Shown piece by piece: positions 25,345 to 34,296 of a stretch of DNA of 64,000 nucleotides. The notes below the pieces were generated by a model. The model was given only the letters and a program-made list of their open reading frames with translations, did no database searches and was not told the origin of the DNA. Where the stretch lies: NCBI GenBank assembly GCA_045588655.1, contig JAZNEP010000004.1, positions 1-64,000 on the forward strand, given 5' to 3'. Positions within the stretch are counted from its first letter, which is position 1. Every line of letters starts with the position of its first letter. The stretch is from SVFI01 sp045588655 (GTDB lineage: Bacteria > Bacillota > Clostridia > Lachnospirales > Lachnospiraceae). Both the position numbers and the translations under genes were made by a program.

Positions 25345-26076
25345 ATGATTTTAAAAGTAGTTATGCCTGGAAATTCACAATTTCGATTATTGCAAAGGGA
25401 AACAGGGCTTTTGTTTTCGAAACAAGGAGATATTCATTACATAGGTGGTACGGATGTTTTGCCACCGCCGCTTGATACGTCCAGAGAGAATGAGTGTATT
25501 AGCTTACTCGGAGGAGAACAGGATGCAGAAGCAAAATCTGAATTAATTGAACATAATTTGAGATTAGTTGTGTATATTGCAAAAAAATTTGACAATACAG
25601 GCGTTGGTGTGGAGGACCTGATTTCCATCGGAACCATTGGACTGATCAAAGCAATCAATACCTATAATCCCAATAAGAATATTAAATTGGCGACCTATGC
25701 ATCGCGTTGTATTGAAAACGAGATCCTTATGTATTTAAGAAGAAACAGTAAACTTCGAATGGAAGTATCGATTGATGAACCTCTTAATGTGGATTGGGAC
25801 GGAAATGAATTATTGCTCTCAGATATTTTGGGAACAGATGAAGATATTATTTACAGAGATATGGAATGTGAAGTAGAGCAAAAAATGTTACGGCGGGCAA
25901 TAGGAAAGCTATCCGATCGAGAAAGGTTGATTATAAATCTTCGGTTTGGATTGAATAATAGGGAAGAAGAGGCGATGACGCAAAAAGAGGTGGCGGATTT
26001 GCTTGGGATTTCACAATCCTACATTTCCAGATTAGAAAAAAAGATTATGAAACGATTGAAGCGAGAGATGGTCTGA
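25345..26076 (+). CDS. sigE: Sporulation sigma factor sigma-E (pro-form)
   Basis: Sigma-E directs early mother-cell transcription. The 243 residues start with a pro-sequence that leads into IHYIGGTDVLPPPL, the conserved region after the SpoIIGA cleavage site, then sigma region 2 (HNLRLVVYIAKKF, EDLISIGTIGLIKAI, ATYASRCIENEILMYLRR) and region 4 (LSDRERLIINLRFGL, QKEVADLLGISQSYISRLEK). ATG 25345 has GAGGAGG upstream. In Bacillus sigG follows directly; here it lies about 8 kb away on the other strand. Confidence 0.97.
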   Translation: MILKVVMPGNSQFRLLQRETGLLFSKQGDIHYIGGTDVLPPPLDTSRENECISLLGGEQDAEAKSELIEHNLRLVVYIAKKFDNTGVGVEDLISIGTIGLIKAINTYNPNKNIKLATYASRCIENEILMYLRRNSKLRMEVSIDEPLNVDWDGNELLLSDILGTDEDIIYRDMECEVEQKMLRRAIGKLSDRERLIINLRFGLNNREEEAMTQKEVADLLGISQSYISRLEKKIMKRLKREMV

Positions 26077-26081
26077 AGTGT

Positions 26082-26187
26082 TTTACGTTCCCGCTTTTTT
26101 GTGGTAAACTACAACCAACATAGTTGGAAAATGGCATCATAAAATATGTCATTAAAGACATAAACTCTGACACGGGGTTAGAGTTTA
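26082..26187 (+). promoter_or_regulatory. Promoter and leader hairpin
   Basis: TTTACG (26082-26087) and TAAACT (26105-26110) are 17 bp apart with TGG before the -10 (extended -10). In the leader, TAAACTCT (26161-26168) pairs perfectly with AGAGTTTA (26180-26187). A six-codon frame (ATG 26190 to TAG 26210) ends one base before the start of the next gene. The hairpin may influence translation. Confidence 0.4.
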
Positions 26188-26210
26188 CAATGAAAGAGGT
26201 GGGCTGTTAG

Positions 26211-28496
26211 ATGAATATGGATGACATTTATAACAAATTAGAACATTTTTTTATGAATGGCCAGACGGCGCAGGCAGAAGATTTTCTGATTGATGAGATG
26301 AAGTTGGCCCAGCAGGAAGGGGATTACAATCGTCTGATTATGTTGCTCAATGAGATGATAGGATTGTGTCGTGAGACCGGTCAGAAGGATAAATCGCTGG
26401 CTTATGCATTTCAGGTTCTAGAGCTGATGGAGCGACTTGGAATGAAGGATTCACAAGCGTATGCAACTTCTCTTCTAAATGTGGCAACAGCTTGCAGAGC
26501 GGCCGGGAAATATACGGAAGCATATCAGTTGTATATGGATGTATTTCCGTTATATGAAAAATGGTTGCCCCCGGGAGATTATCACTTTGCAAGTTTGTAT
26601 AACAATATGAGTCTGCTCTTTCAAGAAACGGAAGAGTATGAGCGCGCAGCGGAGTGTCAAGGGAAGGCACTTTCTGTATTAAGTGCTTTGTCGGGGAAAG
26701 AGTTTGAGATTGCTGTGACACATACCAATATGGCTTCAACCCTTTGTAAAATTGCAGAAATCGAAGGATCAATAGAGATAGCGTCGGAGGCTGCGGCGGA
26801 AGCGGAATGTGCATTAAACGGATTTAAAGAGTTGCAATTGGAAGATGTGCACACTGCAGCGGCTTACGCTGCATATGCAGATGCAATGACACTATTAAAG
26901 GAATATGAATATGCACAGAAGTATTATACGGATGCGATGACTTTGATTGTTCGCTTGGTGGGAAAGACCGAAAGTTATGAGCGCGTGGCAGAGAAACTTG
27001 CATATGTAGAGACCTTTCTAACAAAGAAAGTGAAAGAAGAAAAACAAGAAAAAGAAGAAAAACAAGAGTTGTCCGGCCTACAATTGTCCAGAGCATATTA
27101 TGAAGAATACGGAAAGCCGATGCTTGTGCGGGAGTTTGAAGATTATTTTGATAGAATGGCGATTGGACTTTGTGGAGAAGGCTCGGATTGTTTGGGATAT
27201 GATGATGAAATCAGTACAGATCATGACCACGGACCGGGATTTGCTATTTGGATTTCGAGTGAGGATTACGCACAGATTGGAGAGCAGTTGCAGAAGGCAT
27301 ATGAACAATTGCCGAAAATCTATTATGGTTATGAGCGCATAGAATCTCCGCAAGGAAAAGAACGTACCGGTGTGTGTACCTATGAGCAGTATTTTGAGAG
27401 AATACTCGGTATTTCACATCCACCAAGAAGCGATGCAGAATGGTTGTATGTAGAAGAATATGCACTATGCACGGCTGCGAGCGGAGAAATTTTCCATGAC
27501 TCCAAAGGCACATTTAGCGCTATGCTGGAAGAAATCAAAGAATATTATCCAAAGGAGATTTGGGAGAGAAAACTTAAGCAGGAAATGGAATTGTTTTATC
27601 AAAATGGTCTTTACAATTATTCGCGGATGTGTAATAGGGGCGCATGGGCCAGTGCAAATCTGTTGCTGGCTAAAGCTGCGGAAAATGCATCAAAGATAGT
27701 GTATCTCTTGGAAAAGAAATATGCTCCACATACAAAGTGGCTGATCCGTGGACTAAAGGAAATGCCTCAAAGGAAAGAGGAAACCGATCTCATTTCTGAG
27801 TTGCTGGAGCATATGGGAACACAGGCGGAATCAGTGCAAGAAAATGTGAAGCGATTAGAAAAGTTACAGAAGATATTCGAGGATGTCAGAAAGCAACAGT
27901 TGGTTGATGAAATTGTGAAATTGGAGTGGAATGCTTTTGACAAGGTTAAGAATGAAGGCGGAAGAGCCGGCTGTCAGGATGATTGGACGACATTCGAGAT
28001 TATGCGGAAAAGTCAATATATGACATGGACGGAAGAGATGCTATGGCAGTACCGCTCAGATTTCTTAGAAAATAAACACAAAGGCTGGAATTTGATTACA
28101 GAAAAGTATGCGCGGATGATGGAAAGCACTGCTCCGGATGCATATGAAATGTTAAAGGAAAAACTTCCGGTAGTTACGGAAGATAAAAAAAGAATTATGG
28201 AAGAAATCATTGCGATTCAAGTGACATGGATGGAGCAGTTTGCTGCAAAATATCCCAAAGTGGCAGGAAACGCCAGAGTGATTCACAGCTTTGAAGATAC
28301 GCCATATGATACATCCTATGAGACGTATCTTCGAGGAGAGCTTGCAACATATTCGGATGCAATGCTGCTTCTCTATGGCGCATTTATAGCAGCATTGGCA
28401 AGAGAAGGTAAAAATCTTGCTTATCTTACCATGGAACATACCGTACACTTGTATGGTTATGAGGATGTTGAATTAGCGGAGAGCAAGATGTGGTAA
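26211..28496 (+). CDS. TPR - DUF4037 nucleotidyltransferase-like - DUF4125 protein
   Basis: This 761-residue cytoplasmic protein has three parts. Residues 1-280 are tetratricopeptide-like helices (SLLNVATACRAAGKYTEAY, SLYNNMSLLFQETEEYERA). Residues 290-560 resemble DUF4037, a nucleotidyltransferase-like fold: Gly324-Ser325, then GYDDEISTDHDHGPGF with several acidic metal-ligand candidates. Residues 566-761 resemble DUF4125 (NEGGRAGCQDDW and related blocks). A basic/acidic KEEKQEK linker joins the first two. The substrate is unknown. It has its own promoter after sigE and converges with the hydrolase at 28507. Confidence 0.8.
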   Translation: MNMDDIYNKLEHFFMNGQTAQAEDFLIDEMKLAQQEGDYNRLIMLLNEMIGLCRETGQKDKSLAYAFQVLELMERLGMKDSQAYATSLLNVATACRAAGKYTEAYQLYMDVFPLYEKWLPPGDYHFASLYNNMSLLFQETEEYERAAECQGKALSVLSALSGKEFEIAVTHTNMASTLCKIAEIEGSIEIASEAAAEAECALNGFKELQLEDVHTAAAYAAYADAMTLLKEYEYAQKYYTDAMTLIVRLVGKTESYERVAEKLAYVETFLTKKVKEEKQEKEEKQELSGLQLSRAYYEEYGKPMLVREFEDYFDRMAIGLCGEGSDCLGYDDEISTDHDHGPGFAIWISSEDYAQIGEQLQKAYEQLPKIYYGYERIESPQGKERTGVCTYEQYFERILGISHPPRSDAEWLYVEEYALCTAASGEIFHDSKGTFSAMLEEIKEYYPKEIWERKLKQEMELFYQNGLYNYSRMCNRGAWASANLLLAKAAENASKIVYLLEKKYAPHTKWLIRGLKEMPQRKEETDLISELLEHMGTQAESVQENVKRLEKLQKIFEDVRKQQLVDEIVKLEWNAFDKVKNEGGRAGCQDDWTTFEIMRKSQYMTWTEEMLWQYRSDFLENKHKGWNLITEKYARMMESTAPDAYEMLKEKLPVVTEDKKRIMEEIIAIQVTWMEQFAAKYPKVAGNARVIHSFEDTPYDTSYETYLRGELATYSDAMLLLYGAFIAALAREGKNLAYLTMEHTVHLYGYEDVELAESKMW

Positions 28497-28506
28497 GTAT
28501 CACAAA

Positions 28507-29247
28507 TTAGTTCACGCCTGCAGAGAATCTGTTTAGTTCTTTTTCAATCATACCGGTCCAAATTGCATAACCTTCGCCGGTTGGATGAACTCCATCAACG
28601 GTGTAGGTAAAGTTGTTTTTAGCATCAACGACCACAGAATAGATGTCTAAGTAAATGAGTCCTTTTGCAGAGGCAAGTGTGCGGAGTTGTTCATTTAAAT
28701 ATTGTACACGCGTGTTATCGATGCCGGTTGAAGTATGCACCGGTAATACGCTCTGTACATAGAGCTGACAGTCCGGAAGGGCTGTCATTAGCTCGTCTAG
28801 GATTTTTTCATAATAATCCAAAGTGGTTTCTGTCGGGATATCCTGACGGATATCGTTAATACCAATCATCAGAAATATCTGTTCCGGTGTCTGAGAAATA
28901 ATCGTATCCAAACGATGATAAACACCTTCCGTGACGTCGGAGTCTATCCCGCGGTTAGCAACCGTGTAGTTCGTAAAATATTCATCCCATTCAAAGCGTG
29001 CTGTGATGGAGTCACCGACAAATACAATGTCGGTATCCTGTACAGGGAGGATGTCAAATTGAGTGGTTCTCTGTGTATAGGAGGCATTGTCCTCGTAGTG
29101 GTATGGTTCATGTGAAACGGTCTGTTTGAGCATGGTAAAATAATTACCGCGAATCAGCAGAATGAATGTCAGACAGGAAAGAAGGAGACATCCAAACAGT
29201 AAAATATAAAAGCCGATGCGGTAAAAACCGGATTGTTTCTTTTTCAT
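28507..29247 (-). CDS. Membrane-anchored SGNH/GDSL hydrolase
   Basis: The 246-residue protein has an N-terminal membrane segment (about 9-30) and an extracytoplasmic SGNH esterase domain: block I FVGDSIT with the nucleophile Ser, block III GINDIR, and block V DGVHPTGEGY with the Asp-His pair. Such enzymes deacetylate or deacylate carbohydrates or lipids at the cell surface; the substrate cannot be told. It reads convergently with the TPR gene. Confidence 0.88.
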   Translation of the reverse strand: MKKKQSGFYRIGFYILLFGCLLLSCLTFILLIRGNYFTMLKQTVSHEPYHYEDNASYTQRTTQFDILPVQDTDIVFVGDSITARFEWDEYFTNYTVANRGIDSDVTEGVYHRLDTIISQTPEQIFLMIGINDIRQDIPTETTLDYYEKILDELMTALPDCQLYVQSVLPVHTSTGIDNTRVQYLNEQLRTLASAKGLIYLDIYSVVVDAKNNFTYTVDGVHPTGEGYAIWTGMIEKELNRFSAGVN

Positions 29248-29315
29248 ATGTATATGGTCCTTTTATTATAGGTTAAATGGTTTATTTTTGTTAGATGATG
29301 AATCTATATGATAAA

Positions 29316-30611
29316 TCAGGAATCCATTTTGATGCCATTAATATCAATATCATCCCCTTCTTCTACCGGAATGACCAAACATTTTTGCCCGTCAATCATC
29401 TGGGATTTTACAAGGGAAGCGCGCTCTGGCTTGAGACGTAAAAATACGTCACAAAGCTTTGGTGGAGTTTCATCATCAGCAGCAATGATTTCCCCTGTGT
29501 CAGGGTCCACATAGTTTGTTTTTCCTTCTGATTCCTGTACTTTTGCCAAGGATTCTTTTAATGTGGCAACTTCGGATATCAATTCTTTTTCTTTCTTTTT
29601 CTGTTCATTTTTTGCAAGGGCTTTCGGGTCTAAAACTGCATCTGCGGTTGGGATTTCCTCTGAAAATTCTTCTGCAAACGCCTTTTCCAGTCTTGGCGAA
29701 AGTGTTTCAGAAAAGTCACATTCCTCCAAAATGGATTTGAATGTATCCGAAGTGAGACTGATTGGCTCAGCATCCGGTGTTTCAGGTTGATTACGGTCCA
29801 GCATATCGCTGATGGACTCTTGAAGAGTCATAAATACATCGTCAACCAGAATTTCTTCGTCAGGAATCTCAGATACTGCTTTTTTTACAATGTCCTGAAA
29901 AGATTTCTTTTGCTGGAGAGCTGTCTTTTTTGAACCGCAGCCAAGACCTTTTTCCATAAAAGCAGGATGTGGGTCTTTTGCGTTTTTGGTATAGTAAATC
30001 AGTGCATGAATATCGCTGCTTCGCTGTGTAAAGGCAGGGAAGAGGAATCCATTTTCCGGAGGGGAAACAATCCAGTCACGGAGACGTACACCAATCTTAT
30101 TTTCTTCTTCCAGGTAGCCAAGTCCCGGTTTGGAAAGTGTAACCGGACAGATGGCACAAATGAAGTACTCATAGACTTCTTCTGACTCGTCCAGTTTGCG
30201 ATTGTCCTCTGTCTTGACCATAACGTCATAGGCATCGTGGAAAAGCAGGATTAGATAGTTTCCGACATAATCATAGGTATCAATCACTAAGTCATAAAAA
30301 CGATCCAAAAGACCATCCTCTTTCAAACCGCTTGTTTTTAGGCCCATAAAAAACTGTTGCTTGCCGCCGGCAGCTTCTTCATCGAGAGGAAATTCCAGCT
30401 CTAACAGATTGTTGCCGAGTGTTCCAGAAAGTGCTTTTTTTGCTATTTCCAGATATTTATAATATTCTTCATCAGGAAGATTTAAAAAAACTTCATTTAA
30501 GGTGACAACTTTTTCTTTTTGTGAGTTTACATAACATCCTGTCATACGAGTGAAAGTACACTCGTCTTTTTTGAATCGTTTTCTGAGTTCCATTAAGTCT
30601 TTGCGTTGCAT
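29316..30611 (-). CDS. DUF4317-family protein
   Basis: The 431-residue protein starts MQRKDLMELRKRFKKDECTF and contains GCYVNSQKEKV and FPAFTQRSSDIHALIYYTKN, as in DUF4317 proteins of Clostridia. ATG 30611 is preferred to the upstream 30671 because CGGAG lies seven bases before it. The C-terminal half has coiled-coil-like acidic segments (about 330-385). Function is unknown. A short spacer separates it from the hydrolase on the same strand. Confidence 0.82.
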   Translation of the reverse strand: MQRKDLMELRKRFKKDECTFTRMTGCYVNSQKEKVVTLNEVFLNLPDEEYYKYLEIAKKALSGTLGNNLLELEFPLDEEAAGGKQQFFMGLKTSGLKEDGLLDRFYDLVIDTYDYVGNYLILLFHDAYDVMVKTEDNRKLDESEEVYEYFICAICPVTLSKPGLGYLEEENKIGVRLRDWIVSPPENGFLFPAFTQRSSDIHALIYYTKNAKDPHPAFMEKGLGCGSKKTALQQKKSFQDIVKKAVSEIPDEEILVDDVFMTLQESISDMLDRNQPETPDAEPISLTSDTFKSILEECDFSETLSPRLEKAFAEEFSEEIPTADAVLDPKALAKNEQKKKEKELISEVATLKESLAKVQESEGKTNYVDPDTGEIIAADDETPPKLCDVFLRLKPERASLVKSQMIDGQKCLVIPVEEGDDIDINGIKMDS

Positions 30612-30762
30612 GTGTTCACTCCGTTTCTTTTTTCTATTTAACAGTATAAAATTCGTGACGTGAGATTGCAAGGAAAAAAGTGTAGAAATGCTTGTGAATG
30701 AATGGCGGATAAGATAAAATAGAAAAAGATATATGCTTAAATATTAAGGAGGCAGATAAGTT

Positions 30763-31392
30763 ATGATGGCAGAAAGTAAGATGAATGATTTTCTGGAAGT
30801 TTTAGCGTCTGCGGAACCGGTGCCGGGTGGCGGTGGTGCAAGCGGTTATGCGGCTGCAATCGGTATGGCGCTCGGAAGTATGGTTGCGAACCTGACAACA
30901 GGGAAAAAGAAATATGCAGAGTATCAGGAAGAAATTGAGCAAATCATCAAAAAAGCGGAGCTGATTACAAAAGAACTGATGGAATTTATGGATAAAGATG
31001 CAGAGGCCTTTGAACCGCTTGCAAAAGCATACGGACTTCCGAAAAATACGGAAGAAGAGATTGCGGTCCGGACAAGAATTATGGAGCAGGCCTTGAAAGA
31101 AGCAAGTGAGGCGCCGCTTGCCTTGATGGAAAAAATCATGGAAGCACTTGTTTTGATTCTGCGTCTCTCTGAAATTGGAAGCAAAATTGCAATTAGTGAT
31201 GCGGGTGTGGGTGCTCAAATGTGCAAGGCGGCGCTAAATGGCGCTTCGTTAAATGTTTTTATTAATACAAAACTCATGAAAAACAGAGAGCTTGCTGAGG
31301 GTATGAATGAAAAAGCAGATAGCATGTTAGCTAAAGGTAACTCTATGGCGAACATGGCTTATGAGAACGTGATAAAGGCCATAAGAGGATAA
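30763..31392 (+). CDS. Cyclodeaminase/cyclohydrolase family protein (FchA/FtcD-C type)
   Basis: The 209-residue all-helical protein matches formiminotetrahydrofolate cyclodeaminases: PVPGGGGASGYAAAIGMALGSMVANLT at the N terminus is the family signature. The reaction converts 5-formimino-THF to 5,10-methenyl-THF and ammonia. The next gene, folD, uses the same intermediate, which supports a folate one-carbon role. AAGGAGG precedes the ATG. Confidence 0.92.
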   Translation: MMAESKMNDFLEVLASAEPVPGGGGASGYAAAIGMALGSMVANLTTGKKKYAEYQEEIEQIIKKAELITKELMEFMDKDAEAFEPLAKAYGLPKNTEEEIAVRTRIMEQALKEASEAPLALMEKIMEALVLILRLSEIGSKIAISDAGVGAQMCKAALNGASLNVFINTKLMKNRELAEGMNEKADSMLAKGNSMANMAYENVIKAIRG

Positions 31393-31450
31393 TGGTAGTT
31401 AGATTGCTAGTTCAAATTGGGACAGAAAAAAGAAAGGTAGAGGAATCGAG

Positions 31451-32290
31451 ATGGAATGTTTAAAGGGACTTCCGGTGGCGAAGGCTGTCAACGAACAGAT
31501 TGCGGAGGAAATGAGAAATTTTGAGGGAAAATTGCCACATCTGGCAATTGTGCGCGTTGGGGAAAAACCGGATGATATTGCATATGAGCGTGGTGCAGTA
31601 AAGAAAATGGAAAAGGTTGGCTTTTTATATACACAGTTTACCTTTCCTTCGGATATAGATAATGATGCGTTTCAGAAGGAATTTGACAAAATAAATGAAA
31701 ACGAGGAGATTGATGGAATTCTTCTCCTTCGTCCGTTACCAAAACATATTGATGAAAAAGCGATAGAAGAACGGATTAATCCGGAAAAAGATTTGGATGG
31801 TATCTCACCAAGAAATCTTGCAAAGGTTTATGCAGGTGATGCGAGCGGATTTGCACCATGTACGGCAGAGGCAGTAATTGAAATGCTTGATTTTGCCGGA
31901 ATCGATATAACAGGGAAAAGAGTGACGGTAGTGGGACGAAGTCTGGTTATTGGAAAGCCTGTTACAATGTTACTTATGAAACGAAATGCAACCGTAACCG
32001 TATGTCACACAAAAACAGTAGACATGCAGGCCGTTTGCAGAAATGCAGAGATTATTGTGGCGGCAGCAGGTGTCGCCAAGATGCTTACCGCTGAGTATGT
32101 CGGTCAGGATGCTATTGTGATTGACGTGGGTATTAATGTCGATGCGCAAGGCAATTTATGTGGTGATGTGGATTATGATGCCCTGGAAGGAATTGCAAAA
32201 ATTGCGACGCCGGTTCCGGGTGGTGTTGGTTCTGTTACAACATCTGTTTTAGCAAAACATTTATTAAAGGCGGCAAAGAGCAGAAGATAG
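31451..32290 (+). CDS. folD: Methylenetetrahydrofolate dehydrogenase/cyclohydrolase
   Basis: FolD interconverts methylene-, methenyl- and 10-formyl-THF with NADP. The 279 residues retain the Tyr...Lys pair (YERGAVKKMEKVGF, with the Lys six residues after Tyr), DGILLLRPLP, the DLDGISPRN block, VVGRSLVIGKPV for cofactor binding, and the C-terminal VPGGVGSVTTSVL. It sits 58 bp behind the cyclodeaminase, in the same operon. Confidence 0.96.
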   Translation: MECLKGLPVAKAVNEQIAEEMRNFEGKLPHLAIVRVGEKPDDIAYERGAVKKMEKVGFLYTQFTFPSDIDNDAFQKEFDKINENEEIDGILLLRPLPKHIDEKAIEERINPEKDLDGISPRNLAKVYAGDASGFAPCTAEAVIEMLDFAGIDITGKRVTVVGRSLVIGKPVTMLLMKRNATVTVCHTKTVDMQAVCRNAEIIVAAAGVAKMLTAEYVGQDAIVIDVGINVDAQGNLCGDVDYDALEGIAKIATPVPGGVGSVTTSVLAKHLLKAAKSRR

Positions 32291-32316
32291 CCTTTGGTTA
32301 GCGGAAGGAGTATTAC

Positions 32317-33516
32317 TTGGAACAGTTTTTTTGCAGAGCAGCAAACGCAGAACTAAACGACAGAGATCTTCGCTGTGAAAGTTGTCCGCTATGGGGACAA
32401 AACGCAGAAAAAGGAAAGGGAAACTGCTGTCAATATATAGAAAATGATAAGGAGTTTCCGGAGTTTATCGGATGCACGCAGTATGACGAGAGCTATCGAG
32501 TGCTGGCCAATGCACTTGAGTTTGCAGCCATGGCGCACAAGGGAAGTTTTCGAAAAGGAAGCCGGGTGCCCTATATTTTACATCCGATGGAAGCTGCAAT
32601 GACAACTCTTGCACTTTCCGATGATATTGAACTGGCTGCTGCAGCAGCGCTTCACGATGTAATCGAAGATACCGCATATACCTATGAAGATATTTCAGAG
32701 ATATTTGGGAAAAAAATCGCGGATATTGTACTGGAAGAGAGCGAAAATAAGCGTCGTGACATGGCACCGGAAAATTCGTGGATGATTCGCAAGGCAGAAG
32801 GGATTGCGCGTATCGCGGGAGCATCAGATGAAGCAAAAATAGTGGCATTAGCGGATAAGCTTTCAAATATGAGGGCGACATACCGTGACTATGAGCTGCT
32901 GAAAGATGCACTTTTTGAACGCTTTCATAGGAAAGAAAAACGTGCGCATGCATGGTATCATCAGGGACTTTTGGATGCATTACAATCGCTTGCACATACA
33001 TATGCATACAAAGAGTATCAGGATTTATATCGGGACGTGTTTGGTAGATGTGTGCGCGTGCTGGTAGATGCGGATGCTTGCCCGGTGGTGCGTATTGTGG
33101 AGAAAATCGCGGAGCAGTATTTTGTGCCGGTAGTTCTTTTTTGTGATACCAATCATTCGCTGTATTCATCTTATAGTCGTGTTCATGTGGTCGGCGCAGG
33201 AGCAGATGCAGTGGATTTTGCCCTTGTGGCAGAATGCAGAAGGGATGATATCGTTGTGACACAGGACTATGGTGTGGCAGCACTGGTTCTTGCCAAGGGA
33301 GCAAAAACGATTCATCAGAGCGGAAAAGAGTTTACGGATGAAAATATAGATACGCTTCTTATGACCAGACATTTGACAAAAGAGGCACGCGCAGCGAAAA
33401 GCAAACATCATATTAAGGGACCGTCTAAGAGAACCAAAGAGGATGATGAGCGGTTTGCAAGTGCCTTCCGAAGAATGTTGGAGAGAAAAATAGAAGATTG
33501 TCAGGAATCGGTATGA
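32317..33516 (+). CDS. HD (MESH1/RelA-SpoT-like) hydrolase fused to a YaiI/UPF0178 domain
   Basis: This 399-residue protein joins three parts. Residues 1-55 are cysteine-rich (Cys6, 20, 23, 37, 38, 53) and might bind zinc or a cluster. Residues 60-242 are an HD hydrolase like MESH1 and the SpoT hydrolase half: His74, His89 in YILHP, HD at 113-114, ED at 117-118 and Asp180 in ALADKLSNM. Residues 247-399 match YaiI/UPF0178, a PIN-like fold (LVDADACPVV, VTQDYGVAALVL, TDENIDTLL, HHIKGPSKRT). The start is TTG 32317 behind GGAAGGAG. It is 26 bp after folD and 12 bp before truA. Hydrolysis of (p)ppGpp is plausible but unproven; the partner domain's substrate is unknown. Confidence 0.87.
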   Translation: MEQFFCRAANAELNDRDLRCESCPLWGQNAEKGKGNCCQYIENDKEFPEFIGCTQYDESYRVLANALEFAAMAHKGSFRKGSRVPYILHPMEAAMTTLALSDDIELAAAAALHDVIEDTAYTYEDISEIFGKKIADIVLEESENKRRDMAPENSWMIRKAEGIARIAGASDEAKIVALADKLSNMRATYRDYELLKDALFERFHRKEKRAHAWYHQGLLDALQSLAHTYAYKEYQDLYRDVFGRCVRVLVDADACPVVRIVEKIAEQYFVPVVLFCDTNHSLYSSYSRVHVVGAGADAVDFALVAECRRDDIVVTQDYGVAALVLAKGAKTIHQSGKEFTDENIDTLLMTRHLTKEARAAKSKHHIKGPSKRTKEDDERFASAFRRMLERKIEDCQESV

Positions 33517-33528
33517 CAGGAGCAGGGC

Positions 33529-34269
33529 ATGTTGAAAAATTATAAGTTGACGATTGGATATGATGGAAGCAGATATTTTGGATGGGAGCATAAATCCGGA
33601 CGAGATACGATACAGGGAAAGCTTGAAAATGTGTTACAACATATGGTAGAGCAACCGGTACATGTCATTGGTGCAGGTAGAACGGATGCAGGTGTGCATG
33701 CAAGAGGAATGGTGGCAAATGTGGTGCTGGATGTGGATTTGTCACCGGAAGAAATCAAGAATTATGTCAACCGGTATTTGCCGGATGATATTGTGATATA
33801 TGAGGTAAAGGAAGCAGCTGAGCGATTTCATGCAAGGTATAATGCCACCGGAAAAACTTATTGCTACACGATATTTGACGGTAAAACGAAACCGGTGTTT
33901 GAACGAAAATATGTGTGGACCATAGACAGAAGACTTGATTTGGAAAAAATGAGAGAGGCTGCTTTTTTCTTGCAGGGACAGCATGATTATGCGGGTTTTT
34001 GTAAAAATCCGAAAAAGAAAAAGTCTACCATACGCACGGTAGACCGGATTGAAATTGAAAGGAACGGAGATTATGTGACATTGACATTTCATGGGAACGG
34101 ATTTTTATACAATATGGTAAGAATCATGACAGGAACACTCGTGGAAATCGGACTTTTGCGTATGTCCGCGGCCCAAGTAAAAACGGTGCTAAGCTCTGGA
34201 AATCGCGATGATGCAGGTCCGACGGCGCCGGCACAGGGGCTTTGCTTAATGGAAATAGATTACATGTAA
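33529..34269 (+). CDS. truA: tRNA pseudouridine synthase A
   Basis: TruA converts uridines 38-40 of tRNA anticodon arms to pseudouridine. The 246 residues start with the typical YKLTIGYDGSRYFGW, carry the catalytic Asp53 in GAGRTDAGVHARG, and the later FLYNMVRIMTGTLVEIG block. It ends the folate/HD-YaiI operon and converges with sigG. Confidence 0.96.
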   Translation: MLKNYKLTIGYDGSRYFGWEHKSGRDTIQGKLENVLQHMVEQPVHVIGAGRTDAGVHARGMVANVVLDVDLSPEEIKNYVNRYLPDDIVIYEVKEAAERFHARYNATGKTYCYTIFDGKTKPVFERKYVWTIDRRLDLEKMREAAFFLQGQHDYAGFCKNPKKKKSTIRTVDRIEIERNGDYVTLTFHGNGFLYNMVRIMTGTLVEIGLLRMSAAQVKTVLSSGNRDDAGPTAPAQGLCLMEIDYM

Positions 34270-34296
34270 ATACCCTGCGCGGCAGAGGCAAATGGA

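Noticed and set aside
30672..30762. Possible tetrahydrofolate riboswitch before the cyclodeaminase-folD genes
   Set aside because: The leader is short, AT-rich and has none of the conserved helices.
32465..33304. 279-codon antisense open frame inside the HD/YaiI gene
   Set aside because: His/Pro/Leu-rich shadow frame without a ribosome site, opposite a gene with clear domain motifs.
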